NCBI RefSeq assembly: GCF_900090105.1 | Contig: NZ_FMDM01000023.1 | Location: 18,592-82,591 of the forward strand | Length of the DNA: 64,000 nucleotides | Source of the DNA: Micromonospora humi | GTDB taxonomy: Bacteria; Actinomycetota; Actinomycetes; Mycobacteriales; Micromonosporaceae | Reading direction: 5' to 3' | Shown here: one piece after another, positions 16,661-25,240 of the stretch | Layout of the letters: each line of letters opens with the position of its first letter | Numbering within the stretch: the stretch's first letter is position 1 | Made by a program: the position numbers and the translations under genes | Notes under the pieces: model-generated | Seen by the model: the letters and a program-made list of their open reading frames with translations, nothing else | Database searches by the model: none | Told to the model about the DNA's origin: nothing

Positions 16661-17503
16661 TCAGGCGACCAGCGTGGCGCGGGCGGACCCGGCGTCCGGC
16701 AGCCGGTCGAGCAGCATGGTGTGCGCCGCGCGGGTGTCCGCCAGGACATCCGGGTGCAGCGTCGCCACCAGCACGTCCTCGCCGGTGTCCGCGCCCCGCG
16801 CGAGGGGCCGGCCCTCCGGGTCGTAGACCGCCGCGCCACCGTTGAACCGCCACGGGTCCGCTCCGCCGACCGCGTTGGCGAAGACCACGAACATCGTGTT
16901 GTCCAGCGCGCGGGCCGCGTAGTAGAGGTCGCGGCGGTGCGCCGAGCCGGCCAGGTAGCCGCTGGGGCAGAGGTAGCCGTGCGCGCCGTCGGCCGCCGCG
17001 GCCCGGCCGTGCTCGGGGAAGCAGCCGTCGTAGCAGATGCCGAGGCCGAACCGCCACGTGTCGACCACCAGCGTGGCACCCCGCCGGCCGGCGTCGAACA
17101 GCTCGCGCTCGCCGCTCCAGAGCTGCTGCTTGTCGTACCCGGCGGTGATCGTGCCGGCCGGGTCCACGACCAGCGACGAGATGGTGCGTCGCCGGTCGGG
17201 GTGGCGGACCGCCGCGCCGATCAGCACGGCAGCTCCGGTGTCCCGGGCGGCGGCGCGCAGCGGGTCGAGTCTCGGGTCGTCGACCCGCCCGTCCGGGTCG
17301 GCGGCGACGTCCGTCCCGCCGGGGTCGGCGCCCAGCGTCGGCGGGTGGTACGCCGGCAGGAACAGCTCGGGCAGCACCACCACGCGGGCGCCGGCGGCGC
17401 GGCCGACCAGGCGGGCGGCGGCGGAGGCGTTGCCGGCGACGTCGCCGGGCGTCGGGCAGGCCTGGACGGCGGCGACGGTCAGCGGGGCGGTGGGGAGGGA
17501 CAC
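16661..17503 (-). CDS. Carbon-nitrogen hydrolase (nitrilase superfamily)
   Basis: 280 residues from the GTG at 17503. The nitrilase triad is present: Glu in LPELFLPAYH, Lys in GYDKQQLW and Cys in LGICYDGCFPE. Such enzymes hydrolyse amides or nitriles in the cytosol; the substrate is unknown. A longer frame to 17566 would cover the palindrome at 17532-17549 and lacks family sequence, so the inner start is preferred. It is divergent from a TetR gene that probably controls it. Confidence 0.85.
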   Translation of the reverse strand: MSLPTAPLTVAAVQACPTPGDVAGNASAAARLVGRAAGARVVVLPELFLPAYHPPTLGADPGGTDVAADPDGRVDDPRLDPLRAAARDTGAAVLIGAAVRHPDRRRTISSLVVDPAGTITAGYDKQQLWSGERELFDAGRRGATLVVDTWRFGLGICYDGCFPEHGRAAAADGAHGYLCPSGYLAGSAHRRDLYYAARALDNTMFVVFANAVGGADPWRFNGGAAVYDPEGRPLARGADTGEDVLVATLHPDVLADTRAAHTMLLDRLPDAGSARATLVA

Positions 17504-17531
17504 GACCGGGATCGTAGCGAACGGTTCTCGC

Positions 17532-17549
17532 AAGCCGTACGTACGGTTT
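17532..17549. promoter_or_regulatory. Palindrome CCGTACGTACGG, candidate TetR operator
   Basis: A perfect 12-base palindrome (17535-17546) with AAG/TTT flanks lies between the divergent nitrilase and tetR genes, 34 bases before the tetR start. It has the size and place of a TetR-family operator. Confidence 0.6.
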
Positions 17550-17582
17550 GCATCGGCCCTGCTCACCTGCGACGATCGTGCC

Positions 17583-18155
17583 GTGCCCAGAGTAAGTCAG
17601 GACCAGCTCGACGCGCGCCGGCAGGAGATCCTCACCGCGGCCCGGGCGTGTTTCGCCCGGCACGGCTACGAGGGCGCCACCGTGCGACGGCTGGAGGAGG
17701 CCACCGGCCTCTCCCGGGGCGCGATCTTCCACCACTTCCGCGACAAGGACTCGCTCTTCCTCGCGGTGGCCGAGGACGACGCCGCCGCCATGGTGGAGAC
17801 CGTCGCCCGCAACGGCCTCGTCCAGGTGATGCGGGACCTGCTGGCCCGCGCCGTCTCGCCGGACACCACCGGCTGGCTCGGCAGCCAGCTCGAGGTCTCC
17901 CGCCGGCTGCGCACCGACCCGGCGTTCGCCAAGCGCTGGTCCGAGCGTTCGGCGGCCATCGCCGAGGCGACCCGGGAACGCCTGCTCCGCCAGCGCGAGG
18001 CCGGGGTGCTCCGCGACGACGTGCCGATCGACGTGCTCGCCCAGTTCCTGGAACTGGCCTACGACGGGCTGGTGCTGCACCTGGCGATGGGCCGGCCCGC
18101 CGGTGACCTCGCCCGCGTGCTCGACCTGGTCGAGGAGGCCGTCCGCCGGCACTGA
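17583..18155 (+). CDS. TetR-family transcriptional regulator
   Basis: 190 residues from GTG. The N-terminal HTH is canonical: ILTAARACFARHGYEGATVRRLEEATGLSRGAIFHHFRDKD. The rest (about 60-190) is the variable helical ligand domain. Its segment RLRTDPAFAKRW and the order of the helices resemble AcnR-type regulators, a weak resemblance only. The likely target is the palindrome just upstream and the divergent nitrilase gene. Confidence 0.88.
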   Translation: MPRVSQDQLDARRQEILTAARACFARHGYEGATVRRLEEATGLSRGAIFHHFRDKDSLFLAVAEDDAAAMVETVARNGLVQVMRDLLARAVSPDTTGWLGSQLEVSRRLRTDPAFAKRWSERSAAIAEATRERLLRQREAGVLRDDVPIDVLAQFLELAYDGLVLHLAMGRPAGDLARVLDLVEEAVRRH

Positions 18156-18247
18156 GTCTCGGTCCGGTAACTGCCCCCGCCGAGGAGATCAACGCTGGCG
18201 CACCTGCTCCACAATGGGCCGCGACCCCCTCGCGACAGGAGCAGACC

Positions 18248-19174
18248 ATGACCGTCCTCGCGGCCGACACCTGGGGCGTACCCGGCCCCGTCTTCCTGCG
18301 CTGGTACCTCGTCGCGGCCGTCGTCCTGGTCGTCGGCACGGCCGTCCACCGGTTCCGCGCCCTGGCCGGCACCGCCGTGACCGATCACGGCGCGCTCGGG
18401 CCACAGCAGGTCGCGTACCTCAACGGGGGTGACCAGCTCGCGGTCTGGACCTCGCTCGGCGGGCTGCGCCGGGCCGGCGCGGTCGGCGCGCACCCGGACC
18501 GGCGGCTGGCCCCCGGCGGGCCGTTGCCGGCCGGCGTCACCCCGCTCGACCAGGCCGTCCACCACGCCGCCAACCGTGGCCTGCGCACCCGCGAGCTGGC
18601 CGGCGACGAGTGGGTCCGACGGGCGCTGGACGAGCTGCGCGACGGGCTGGTCCGCCGGGGCCTGGCCCTGGACCCGGAACGCCGTCGCACGCTGCGGCGC
18701 GGGGCCACACTGCTCGGCCTGCTGCTGGCGCTCGGCGTCGTGCGCGCCTTCGTCGGCCTGACCAACGGCCGGCCCGCCGGCTTCCTGCTCCTCGCCCTGT
18801 TCCCGCTCTTCGTCGCGTTCATCCTGCTCAACCGCGTGCCGTGGCGCACCCGGGCGGCCACCGCCGCGCTGCGCGACCTGCGCCGCCGGCACGCCTGGCT
18901 GCGCCCCACCGCCGCCCCCGCGTACGCCACCTACGGCCCGTCGGACGCGGCCCTGGGCGTGGCGCTGTTCGGCACCGCCACGCTCTGGACCATGGACCCG
19001 GGTTTCGCGGAGCAGGCCGAGATCCAGCGCCAGGCGATGGGCACCGCCGGCAGCTCGGGCACCTCGTGCGGTGGTGGCGGCAGCTCCTGCTCCGGGGGCG
19101 GTTCCTCCTGCGGCGGCGGCAGCTCCTGCGGCGGTGGCGGCGGGTGCGGGGGTGGCGGCGGGTGCGGCGGATGA
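18248..19174 (+). CDS. TIGR04222 membrane protein with Gly/Ser/Cys-rich C-terminal tail
   Basis: 308 residues. There is a membrane segment at about 15-33; a soluble TIGR04222 region follows (VAYLNGG...LAVWTSLGGLRRAGA, LDQAVHH, ELRDGLVRRGL); a pair of membrane segments lies at about 154-195; a third hydrophobic stretch is at about 233-247. The last 40 residues are almost only Gly, Ser and Cys, with Cys at 274, 281, 288, 294, 300 and 306, at spacings of 6 or 7. The stop overlaps the next ATG (ATGA). In a DUF692 operon, the Cys tail is the likely site of modification. The start ATG follows an ACAGGAGCAG ribosome site. Confidence 0.85.
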   Translation: MTVLAADTWGVPGPVFLRWYLVAAVVLVVGTAVHRFRALAGTAVTDHGALGPQQVAYLNGGDQLAVWTSLGGLRRAGAVGAHPDRRLAPGGPLPAGVTPLDQAVHHAANRGLRTRELAGDEWVRRALDELRDGLVRRGLALDPERRRTLRRGATLLGLLLALGVVRAFVGLTNGRPAGFLLLALFPLFVAFILLNRVPWRTRAATAALRDLRRRHAWLRPTAAPAYATYGPSDAALGVALFGTATLWTMDPGFAEQAEIQRQAMGTAGSSGTSCGGGGSSCSGGGSSCGGGSSCGGGGGCGGGGGCGG

Positions 19175-19989
19175 GCGGCCCGTCCGGCGTCGGCATCGGC
19201 TGGCGCCCCGAGATCGCCGGCTTCGTGGCCGGGCTGCCGGGGCTGCGCTTCGTCGAGGTGGTCGCGGAAGGGGTGAACCCGGCCGGGCCGCTGCCCGACG
19301 GCCTGGCCGAGCTGCGCGAACGCGGCGTCACCGTCGTACCCCACGGGGTGCGGCTCTCGCTCGGCGGCGCGGAACCGGTCGACCCGCACCGGGTGGCGCA
19401 CCTGGCCGGGGTGGCCGAGGCGCTGGCGGCGCCGCTGGTCAGCGAGCACATCGCGTTCGTGCGGGCCGGCGGGCTGGAGGCCGGTCACCTGCTGCCGCTG
19501 CCGCGCAGCCGGGAGGCGGTGGCCACGGTGGTCGCCAACGTGCGGCGGGCGCAGGCGGAGCTACCGGTGCCGCTGGCGCTGGAGCCGATCGCGGCGCTCT
19601 TCGACTGGCCCGACGACGAGCTGGACGAGGCCGACTTCCTCACCGAGATCCTCGACGCCACCGGGGCGCGGCTGCTGCTCGACGTCGCGAACGTGCACGC
19701 CAACGCCCGCAACCGGGGTGGCGATGCCACCGCGCTGCTGGACCGGCTCCCGCTGGAGCGGATCGCCTACGTCCACGTGGCCGGCGGCGCCGAGGCCGGC
19801 GGGTTCTACCACGACACGCACACCGACCCGGTCCCCACCGAGGTGCTCGACCTGGTCCGGGAGCTGTGCGCCCGGCGGCGACCGCCGGCGCTGCTGCTGG
19901 AACGCGACGGCCACTACCCGCCCGCCGCCGAGCTGCGCGGCGAGCTGGACGCGCTGTCCGCCGCCTCCGGCCATCCGGTGGTCACGTGA
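19171..19989 (+). CDS. DUF692 / multinuclear non-heme iron oxidase (MNIO)
   Basis: 272 residues of the DUF692 TIM-barrel family (relatives MbnB, TglH, ChrH). Family landmarks: GVGIGWRPE at the start, SEHIAFV, LALEPIA, LLLDVANVHANARNRG, IAYVHVAGG, DTHTDPVPTEVLDL and LLLERDGHYPP. The conserved His, Asp, Asn and Glu of these motifs form the iron site in known members. Known MNIOs modify Cys or other residues of peptide substrates, usually with a partner protein. Here the gene is locked by 4-base overlaps between a Cys-tailed membrane protein and a small protein of partner size. Confidence 0.88.
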   Translation: MSGPSGVGIGWRPEIAGFVAGLPGLRFVEVVAEGVNPAGPLPDGLAELRERGVTVVPHGVRLSLGGAEPVDPHRVAHLAGVAEALAAPLVSEHIAFVRAGGLEAGHLLPLPRSREAVATVVANVRRAQAELPVPLALEPIAALFDWPDDELDEADFLTEILDATGARLLLDVANVHANARNRGGDATALLDRLPLERIAYVHVAGGAEAGGFYHDTHTDPVPTEVLDLVRELCARRRPPALLLERDGHYPPAAELRGELDALSAASGHPVVT

Positions 19990-20432
19990 GCGGCGACCTG
20001 GCTGCCCGGCAGGCCGAGCTGGTCGCGGCGCTGGTGGCCGGCGGTCCGCTGCCGCCCGGCTTCGCCCCGGCGCCGGTCGACGCGGCCCGCCGGGCGCTGC
20101 TGCGCAAGCGGGCCGGCGACGTGGCCCGGCACTGGCCGCTACTCGCCGCCGGCCTCGGCGCCGACTGGCCGACGGTGTTCACCGACTGGGCGGACGGTCG
20201 CCCCACCAACGGATCGCTGCGTGACGGCTGGGACCTGGCCCGTGAGCTGCGCACCCGGGACATGTTGCCGCCGCTGGGCGCGGAGGAGCTGGCCGTGCGC
20301 GAGGCCGCGAGCCGCTACGACGGCCGCGCCGCGCCCCGGCCACGCCGCCTGCCGGCGCTCGCCCGCACCGGCGGCGCCGTCGCGGTCCAGCTCGCCGGCC
20401 GGGTACGCCTGCTTCGGCCCGCCCCGCGCTGA
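19986..20432 (+). CDS. Small partner protein of the MNIO operon
   Basis: 148 residues from a GTG overlapping the MNIO stop as GTGA. The sequence (ARQAELVAALVAGG, RKRAGDVARHWPLLAAGLG, WPTVFTDWADGRP, SLRDGWDLAREL) recalls the DUF2063/HvfC-like or MbnC-like partners of MNIO enzymes, where an R-x-x-x-x-x-YPxLxxxLG core is common. The likeness is by eye. It probably helps the MNIO bind its substrate. The last 30 residues are basic (PRPRRLPALAR). Confidence 0.65.
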   Translation: MSGDLAARQAELVAALVAGGPLPPGFAPAPVDAARRALLRKRAGDVARHWPLLAAGLGADWPTVFTDWADGRPTNGSLRDGWDLARELRTRDMLPPLGAEELAVREAASRYDGRAAPRPRRLPALARTGGAVAVQLAGRVRLLRPAPR

Positions 20433-20465
20433 CAGCAACCCCTCGGGTACGGCAGGATCGGGCGC

Positions 20466-21227
20466 ATGGATCTCGGACTCGCCGACCGGGTGTACGTGCT
20501 CACCGGCGCCTCCGGCGGCCTCGGCTTCGCCACCGCCGAGCAGCTCGTCGCCGACGGCGCCCGGGTGGTGATCGCCGCCCGGGCCCCGGAACGGGTGGCC
20601 GCCGCCGTCGAGGCGCTCGGCGACCCGGCGCGGGCCATCGGGCTGACCGCCGACCTCGCCGACCCCGGCACCCCGGCCCGCCTCGTCGCCGCGGCGCGTG
20701 AGCACTTCGGCCGCCTCGACGGCGCGCTGATCTCGGTCGGCGGCCCGCCCCGCGGCACCGCCGCCGAGATCACCGACGAGCAGTGGCGGGAGTCGTTCGA
20801 GACGGTCTTCCTGGGCAGCGTCCGGGTCGCCCGCACGGTGGCCGGCGCGCTCACCGACGGCGGCGCGATCGGCCTGGTGCTGTCCACCTCGGCGCGCGCC
20901 CCGCTGGCCGGCCTCGGCATCTCCAACGGCCTACGCCCGGGCCTGGCCGGCGTGGCGAAGGACCTGGCCGACGAGTACGGCCCGCGTGGCGTGCGGGTGC
21001 TGAGCCTGCTCCCCGGGCGGATCATGACCGACCGCAACCGGGACCTGCTGGCCGCCACCGGTGACGCCGACCGCGCCCGCGCCGAGGCGGAGGCGGCCAT
21101 CCCGCTGGGTCGCATCGGCGACCCGGCCGAGTTCGGCCGGGTGGCGGCGTTCCTGCTCTCCCCCGCCGCCGGCTACGTCACCGGGGTGACCGTGCCGGTC
21201 GACGGCGGCGCGCTGCGCGGCCTGTGA
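20466..21227 (+). CDS. Short-chain dehydrogenase/reductase
   Basis: 253 residues from ATG. It has TGASGGLGFAT (nucleotide loop), a TADLAD acidic turn and the C-terminal YVTGVTVPVDGGALRGL. The catalytic Ser lies in LVLSTSARAP, but the normal Tyr-x-x-x-Lys is replaced: the region reads LAGLGISNGLRPGLAG, without the expected Tyr and Lys. This matches a sub-group of SDRs that lack YxxxK. Substrate unknown. It lies 33 bases after the MNIO operon and could be transcribed with it. Confidence 0.85.
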   Translation: MDLGLADRVYVLTGASGGLGFATAEQLVADGARVVIAARAPERVAAAVEALGDPARAIGLTADLADPGTPARLVAAAREHFGRLDGALISVGGPPRGTAAEITDEQWRESFETVFLGSVRVARTVAGALTDGGAIGLVLSTSARAPLAGLGISNGLRPGLAGVAKDLADEYGPRGVRVLSLLPGRIMTDRNRDLLAATGDADRARAEAEAAIPLGRIGDPAEFGRVAAFLLSPAAGYVTGVTVPVDGGALRGL

Positions 21228-21285
21228 CGGCCGCCGTGGTGTGCTCTCGGCCGCCGACGACCACCCGGCCCGCTGCGGGGTCGCG

Positions 21286-21906
21286 GTGAACGACCGACGC
21301 CGGCCCGCGGGCGGGCGACCCGAGACGGCCACCGGTCCGGGCGTGCCGGCCCGCCGTCATCCCCGACCCAGCCGGGAGCAGCTCGCCGCCGCGGCCGACC
21401 GCCTGCTGCCCGACGTGATCGCGCCCGGGCTGGACGTGCTCTTCGTCGGCATCAACCCGGGCCTGTGGTCGGCGGCCACCGGCTGGCACTTCGCCCGCCC
21501 CGGCAACCGGTTCTGGCCGGCGCTGCACCGGGGCGGGTTCACCCCGCGCCTGCTGCACCCCAGCGAACAGGACGAACTGCCCGCGCTCGGGCTGGGCATC
21601 ACCAACATGGTGGCCCGGGCCAGCGCCCGCGCCGACGAGCTGACCGCCGAGGAACTGGTCGACGGCGCCCGGGTGCTGACCGGGAAGGTGGCGCAGCACC
21701 GGCCGCGGTGGGTGGCGGTGGTCGGGGTGACCGCCTACCGGATCGGGTTCGCCCGGCCGAAGGCCGGCTTCGGGCCGCAGCCGGAGACGCTCGGGCCGGC
21801 CCGGCTGTGGGTGCTGCCCAACCCGAGCGGGCTCAACGCGCACTTCACCCCGGAGACGCTCGGTGCCGCCTTCGGTGAGCTGCGCGCCGCCGTCGTCGCC
21901 GGTTGA
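21286..21906 (+). CDS. mug: Mismatch-specific (G/U) DNA glycosylase, Mug/TDG type
   Basis: 206 residues from the GTG at 21286; a GTG at 21241 is possible but has no ribosome site. The uracil-DNA-glycosylase fold shows GINPGLWSAATGWHFARPGNRFWPAL (motif A, with Asn in GINPG) and LPNPSGLNAHF (motif B). It removes U or damaged bases opposite G in base excision repair. The N-terminal 25 residues are Arg/Pro-rich and probably disordered. Confidence 0.85.
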   Translation: MNDRRRPAGGRPETATGPGVPARRHPRPSREQLAAAADRLLPDVIAPGLDVLFVGINPGLWSAATGWHFARPGNRFWPALHRGGFTPRLLHPSEQDELPALGLGITNMVARASARADELTAEELVDGARVLTGKVAQHRPRWVAVVGVTAYRIGFARPKAGFGPQPETLGPARLWVLPNPSGLNAHFTPETLGAAFGELRAAVVAG

Positions 21907-21925
21907 CCCGGGCCTCCCGCCGCTC

Positions 21926-23920
21926 CTAGTTGGCGGCGGCCGGGGGCATGGCCTCCTGGGCGACGTAGGTGCCCATCGGCACCGTGGTCACCACCGGCTC
22001 GGGCTGCTCCGGCCCGGCGTAGGGCGCCGGGGAGTCGGCCACCGCGAACTGCGTGCGGTAGAGCTCGGCGTAGAGACCGCCGACCGCCACAAGCTCCTCG
22101 TGCCGGCCGCGCTCGACGATCCGCCCCTCGTCGAGCACGAGGATCTGGTCGGCGTCGCGCACGGTGGAGAGCCGGTGCGCGATCACCAGCGCGGTACGCC
22201 CGGTCAGTGCCACCGACAACGCCCGCTGCACGGCCGCCTCGCTCTCCGAGTCGAGGTGCGCGGTGGCCTCGTCGAGGATCACGATCGACGGGGCCTTGAG
22301 CAGCAGCCGGGCGATGGCGATGCGTTGCTTCTCCCCGCCGGAGAAGCGGTAGCCGCGCTCCCCCACCGTGGTGTCGAGCCCGTCGGGCGTGGCCCGGACC
22401 AGGTCGGCGACCTGAGCGCCGGCCAGCGCGGCCCAGATCTCGTCGTCGGTGGCGTCGGGCTTGGCGTAGCGGAGGTTCTCCCGGATCGTCTCGTGGAACA
22501 GGTGCGAATCCTGGGTGACCACGCCGATCTCGTCGCGCAGCGAGGCGAGCGTCGCGTCGCGCACGTCGACGCCACCGACCAGCACCTGGCCGTCGCTGAC
22601 GTCGTAGATCCGGGAGACCAGCATGGACAGCGTCGACTTGCCGGCGCCGGACGGGCCGACCAGGGCCACCATCTGGCCCGGCTCGACGGCGAACGAGACG
22701 CCCTTGAGCACCGGCTCGTTGACCGTGCGGTCGAGCGTAGCGACCTCTTCCAGCGATGCCAGCGACACCTCGGCGGCGCTCGGGTAGCGGAAGCGCACGT
22801 CGCGGAACTCGACCCGGCCGTTGCCCCGGGGCACCGGCACGGCGTCGGGCTTCTCCTCGATGCCGGGGCGCAGGTCGAGCACCTCGAAGACCCGGTCGAA
22901 GGAGACCAGCGCGCTCATCACGTCGACCCGGACGTTGGAGAGCGCGGTGAGCGGACCGTAGAGCCGGGTGAGCAGCAGCGCGAGCTTCACCACGGTGCCC
23001 GCGCTGACGGCGCCGGCGACGGCGAGCCAGCCGCCCAGCCCGTAGGTGAGCGCCTGGGCGAGCGAGGCCACCAGCAGCATCGCCACGAAGAAGGTGCGGG
23101 AGTACATGGCGGACTGGATGCCGATGTCGCGGACCCGTTCGGCCCGGGCGGCGAACCGGGTGGCCTCCACGTCCGGCTTGCCGAAGAGCTTGACCAGCAA
23201 CGCGCCCGAGACGTTGAACCGCTCGGTCATGGTGGCGTTCATCTTGGCGTCGAGGTTGTAGGACTCGCGGGTGATCTCGGCGAGCCGCTTGCCCACCCGG
23301 CGGGCCGGGATGATGAAGATCGGCAGCAGCACCAGCGCCAGCACGGTGATCTGCCAGGAGAGCACCAGCATCGCCCCGGCGGTGAGCACGAGCTGGATGA
23401 CGTTGCTGACCACCCCGGACAGCGTCGAGGTGAACGCCCGCTGGGCGCCGAGCACGTCGTTGTTGAGCCGGCTGACCAACGCGCCGGTCTGGGTGCGGGT
23501 GAAGAACTGCAGCGGCATCCGCTGGACGTGGTCGTAGACCCGGGTGCGCAGGTCGAGGATGATGCCCTCGCCGATGCGCGCCGAATACCACCGCTGGGCC
23601 AGCGAGAAGAGCGCGTCGGCCACGGCCAGCACCGCGATGATCACCGCGAGCCGGACCACGGTCTGGCGGGCCTCGGACCCACCGCCGGCGATCGCGTCGA
23701 TCACGTCACCGGCGAGCAGCGGGGTGGCCACCCCGATCACCGCGGCCACGATCACGGTGACCAGGAAGACGACGATGTCGCGCCGGTAGGGCTGGGCGAA
23801 GGCGACGATCCGCCGGGCGGTGCCGCGCTTGAGCTGGTGCGCGGAGACCTCGTCGCGGTTGCGCAGGGACCGGAGCATGCTCCAGCCGCCCATGCCGCCG
23901 CCGGCCATGTGGTTGGACAT
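21926..23920 (-). CDS. ABC transporter, fused permease and ATPase (exporter type)
   Basis: 664 residues. The N-terminal half (about 40-320) holds six membrane segments of ABC type-1 exporter form. The C-terminal half is the nucleotide-binding domain with Walker A GPSGAGKS, signature FSGGEKQRIAIARLL, Walker B IVILDEATAHLDS and an H-loop in LVIAHRLST. It should work as a dimer. The substrate is unknown; the architecture is that of multidrug or lipid exporters. The start has a very strong ribosome site (GGAGGTGACGG directly before ATG). Confidence 0.9.
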   Translation of the reverse strand: MSNHMAGGGMGGWSMLRSLRNRDEVSAHQLKRGTARRIVAFAQPYRRDIVVFLVTVIVAAVIGVATPLLAGDVIDAIAGGGSEARQTVVRLAVIIAVLAVADALFSLAQRWYSARIGEGIILDLRTRVYDHVQRMPLQFFTRTQTGALVSRLNNDVLGAQRAFTSTLSGVVSNVIQLVLTAGAMLVLSWQITVLALVLLPIFIIPARRVGKRLAEITRESYNLDAKMNATMTERFNVSGALLVKLFGKPDVEATRFAARAERVRDIGIQSAMYSRTFFVAMLLVASLAQALTYGLGGWLAVAGAVSAGTVVKLALLLTRLYGPLTALSNVRVDVMSALVSFDRVFEVLDLRPGIEEKPDAVPVPRGNGRVEFRDVRFRYPSAAEVSLASLEEVATLDRTVNEPVLKGVSFAVEPGQMVALVGPSGAGKSTLSMLVSRIYDVSDGQVLVGGVDVRDATLASLRDEIGVVTQDSHLFHETIRENLRYAKPDATDDEIWAALAGAQVADLVRATPDGLDTTVGERGYRFSGGEKQRIAIARLLLKAPSIVILDEATAHLDSESEAAVQRALSVALTGRTALVIAHRLSTVRDADQILVLDEGRIVERGRHEELVAVGGLYAELYRTQFAVADSPAPYAGPEQPEPVVTTVPMGTYVAQEAMPPAAAN

Positions 23921-24025
23921 CCGTCACCTCCGGGTCGTCGGGCAGCATGAACCGTCGGGTTCGATTCTCCCGACGCCTGTGACAACCTCGCGAGTAACCC
24001 GGATCTTCCCGAACGGTCCTTACTG

Positions 24026-24793
24026 CTATTCGCCCCGTCCGGCCAGGTCCCGGATTCGCCTCGTCTGCGCCTCGCGCTCGGCCCGCTGCTGCTCGGCGTG
24101 CGAGCGGCCGGCCGCGCCGGCGAGCAGCGCCTTGATCTCCACGATCGCGTCCCGGTTGTTGGCGAGCAGCCCGGCCGACAGGTCACCCACGGCGGCGTCC
24201 AGCTGGTCGTTCGGCACCACCAGGGTGGCCAGGCCGATCCGGTCGGCCTCGGCGGCGTCCATCCGGCGGCCGGTGGCGCAGATCTCCAGGGCCCGGGAGT
24301 AGCCGACCAGCTCGACCAGGCGGCGGGTGCCGGCCAGGTCGGGGACCAGGCCGAGGGTCACCTCGGCCATCGAGAGCTTGGCGTCCGCGGCGAGCACACG
24401 CATGTCGCAGGCGAGGGCGAGCTGGAAGCCGGCGCCGATGGCGTGCCCCTGCACCGCCGCGATCGAGATGACGTCCGGCCGGTGCAACCAGGTGAAGCCG
24501 TCCTGGTAGCCGGCGATCCGGTCGGCGCACTCGGCCTCCGGCAACGTGGCCAGCTCGGCGAAGGAGCCCGGCCCGGAGGCGCCGGCGACCGCCAGGTCCA
24601 GGCCGGCGGAGAAGGAGCGACCCTCGCCGCGCACGACGACGACCCGAACGTCACCGGGCAGGTCCCGGGAGAAGTCGCTCATGGCGCGCCACATGGCCGG
24701 GGTCTGGGCGTTGAGCACGTCGGGCCGGCACAACGTCACCGTCGCGACCGGCCCGTCGCAGTCGAGTCGTACTCCGGTCGTCTCGGCGGTCAC
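24026..24793 (-). CDS. Enoyl-CoA hydratase/isomerase family protein
   Basis: 255 residues from the GTG at 24793. The crotonase fold is clear: GEGRSFSAGLDLA (oxyanion loop 1), AAVQGHAIGAGFQLALACDMRV (oxyanion loop 2), AEVTLGLVPDLAGTRRL and a C-terminal helical trimerisation part. One of the two usual catalytic Glu positions reads Pro-Asp (LVPDLAG), so isomerase or another crotonase activity is possible instead of hydration. It acts on acyl-CoA in the cytosol. Confidence 0.85.
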   Translation of the reverse strand: MTAETTGVRLDCDGPVATVTLCRPDVLNAQTPAMWRAMSDFSRDLPGDVRVVVVRGEGRSFSAGLDLAVAGASGPGSFAELATLPEAECADRIAGYQDGFTWLHRPDVISIAAVQGHAIGAGFQLALACDMRVLAADAKLSMAEVTLGLVPDLAGTRRLVELVGYSRALEICATGRRMDAAEADRIGLATLVVPNDQLDAAVGDLSAGLLANNRDAIVEIKALLAGAAGRSHAEQQRAEREAQTRRIRDLAGRGE

Positions 24794-24839
24794 CGGACCA
24801 CCCGGAGCGCGACGCTGATGGACGACGCTGGGGGGCGGG

Positions 24840-25067
24840 TCACGCCTTCTTGCGGCGCCGGGCGCCGCCGCGCTGCCGCAGCTGCACCCCGGACTCGGTG
24901 AGCACCCGGTGGATGAATCCGTAGGAACGGCCCGTCGAGGCCGCCAGCGCACGGATGCTCTCACCCCCGGTGTACCGCTTTACCAGGTCTTTGGCGAGCG
25001 TCTGACGCTCGGCCCCGACGATCCGGCGACCCTTCTCAGTGCTGGTGGCTGTGCCGGTGGCTGCCAT
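24840..25067 (-). CDS. Small conserved helix-turn-helix protein
   Basis: 75 residues, basic at the end (RGGARRRKKA). The middle, LVKRYTGGESIRALAASTGRSYGFIHRVLTESG, is a resolvase-like helix-turn-helix. Close relatives are, as far as I recall, common and highly conserved in streptomycetes and micromonosporae, but the role is not known. The ATG has a GAGGA ribosome site. It is likely a DNA-binding protein. Confidence 0.8.
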   Translation of the reverse strand: MAATGTATSTEKGRRIVGAERQTLAKDLVKRYTGGESIRALAASTGRSYGFIHRVLTESGVQLRQRGGARRRKKA

Positions 25068-25240
25068 GCTGATTCCTCACGTCCCAGACTGTGCGGTTCG
25101 GATACGGTCCCACCTATTAGACCGCCTCGGACGATCATGCGCCAGATATCAACTATTCGCCAACCGACACGCTACGCAAAGTCAACTTCCCGATAGAGTG
25201 ATCCTTCCGACCGTCTGATCCGTACCGGTCGGGTCGTATC

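Noticed and set aside
19051..19174. Gly/Ser/Cys tail dismissed as frameshifted low-complexity DNA
   Set aside because: The tail is in frame with the membrane domain, Cys spacing is regular, and the stop overlaps the next start as ATGA. It is a real C-terminus.
23953..23975. tRNA-like T-arm (CGTCGGG-TTCGATTCT-CCCGACG)
   Set aside because: No acceptor stem, D-arm or anticodon arm can be found on either side, and the loop is 9 bases. It is not a tRNA; probably chance or a simple hairpin.
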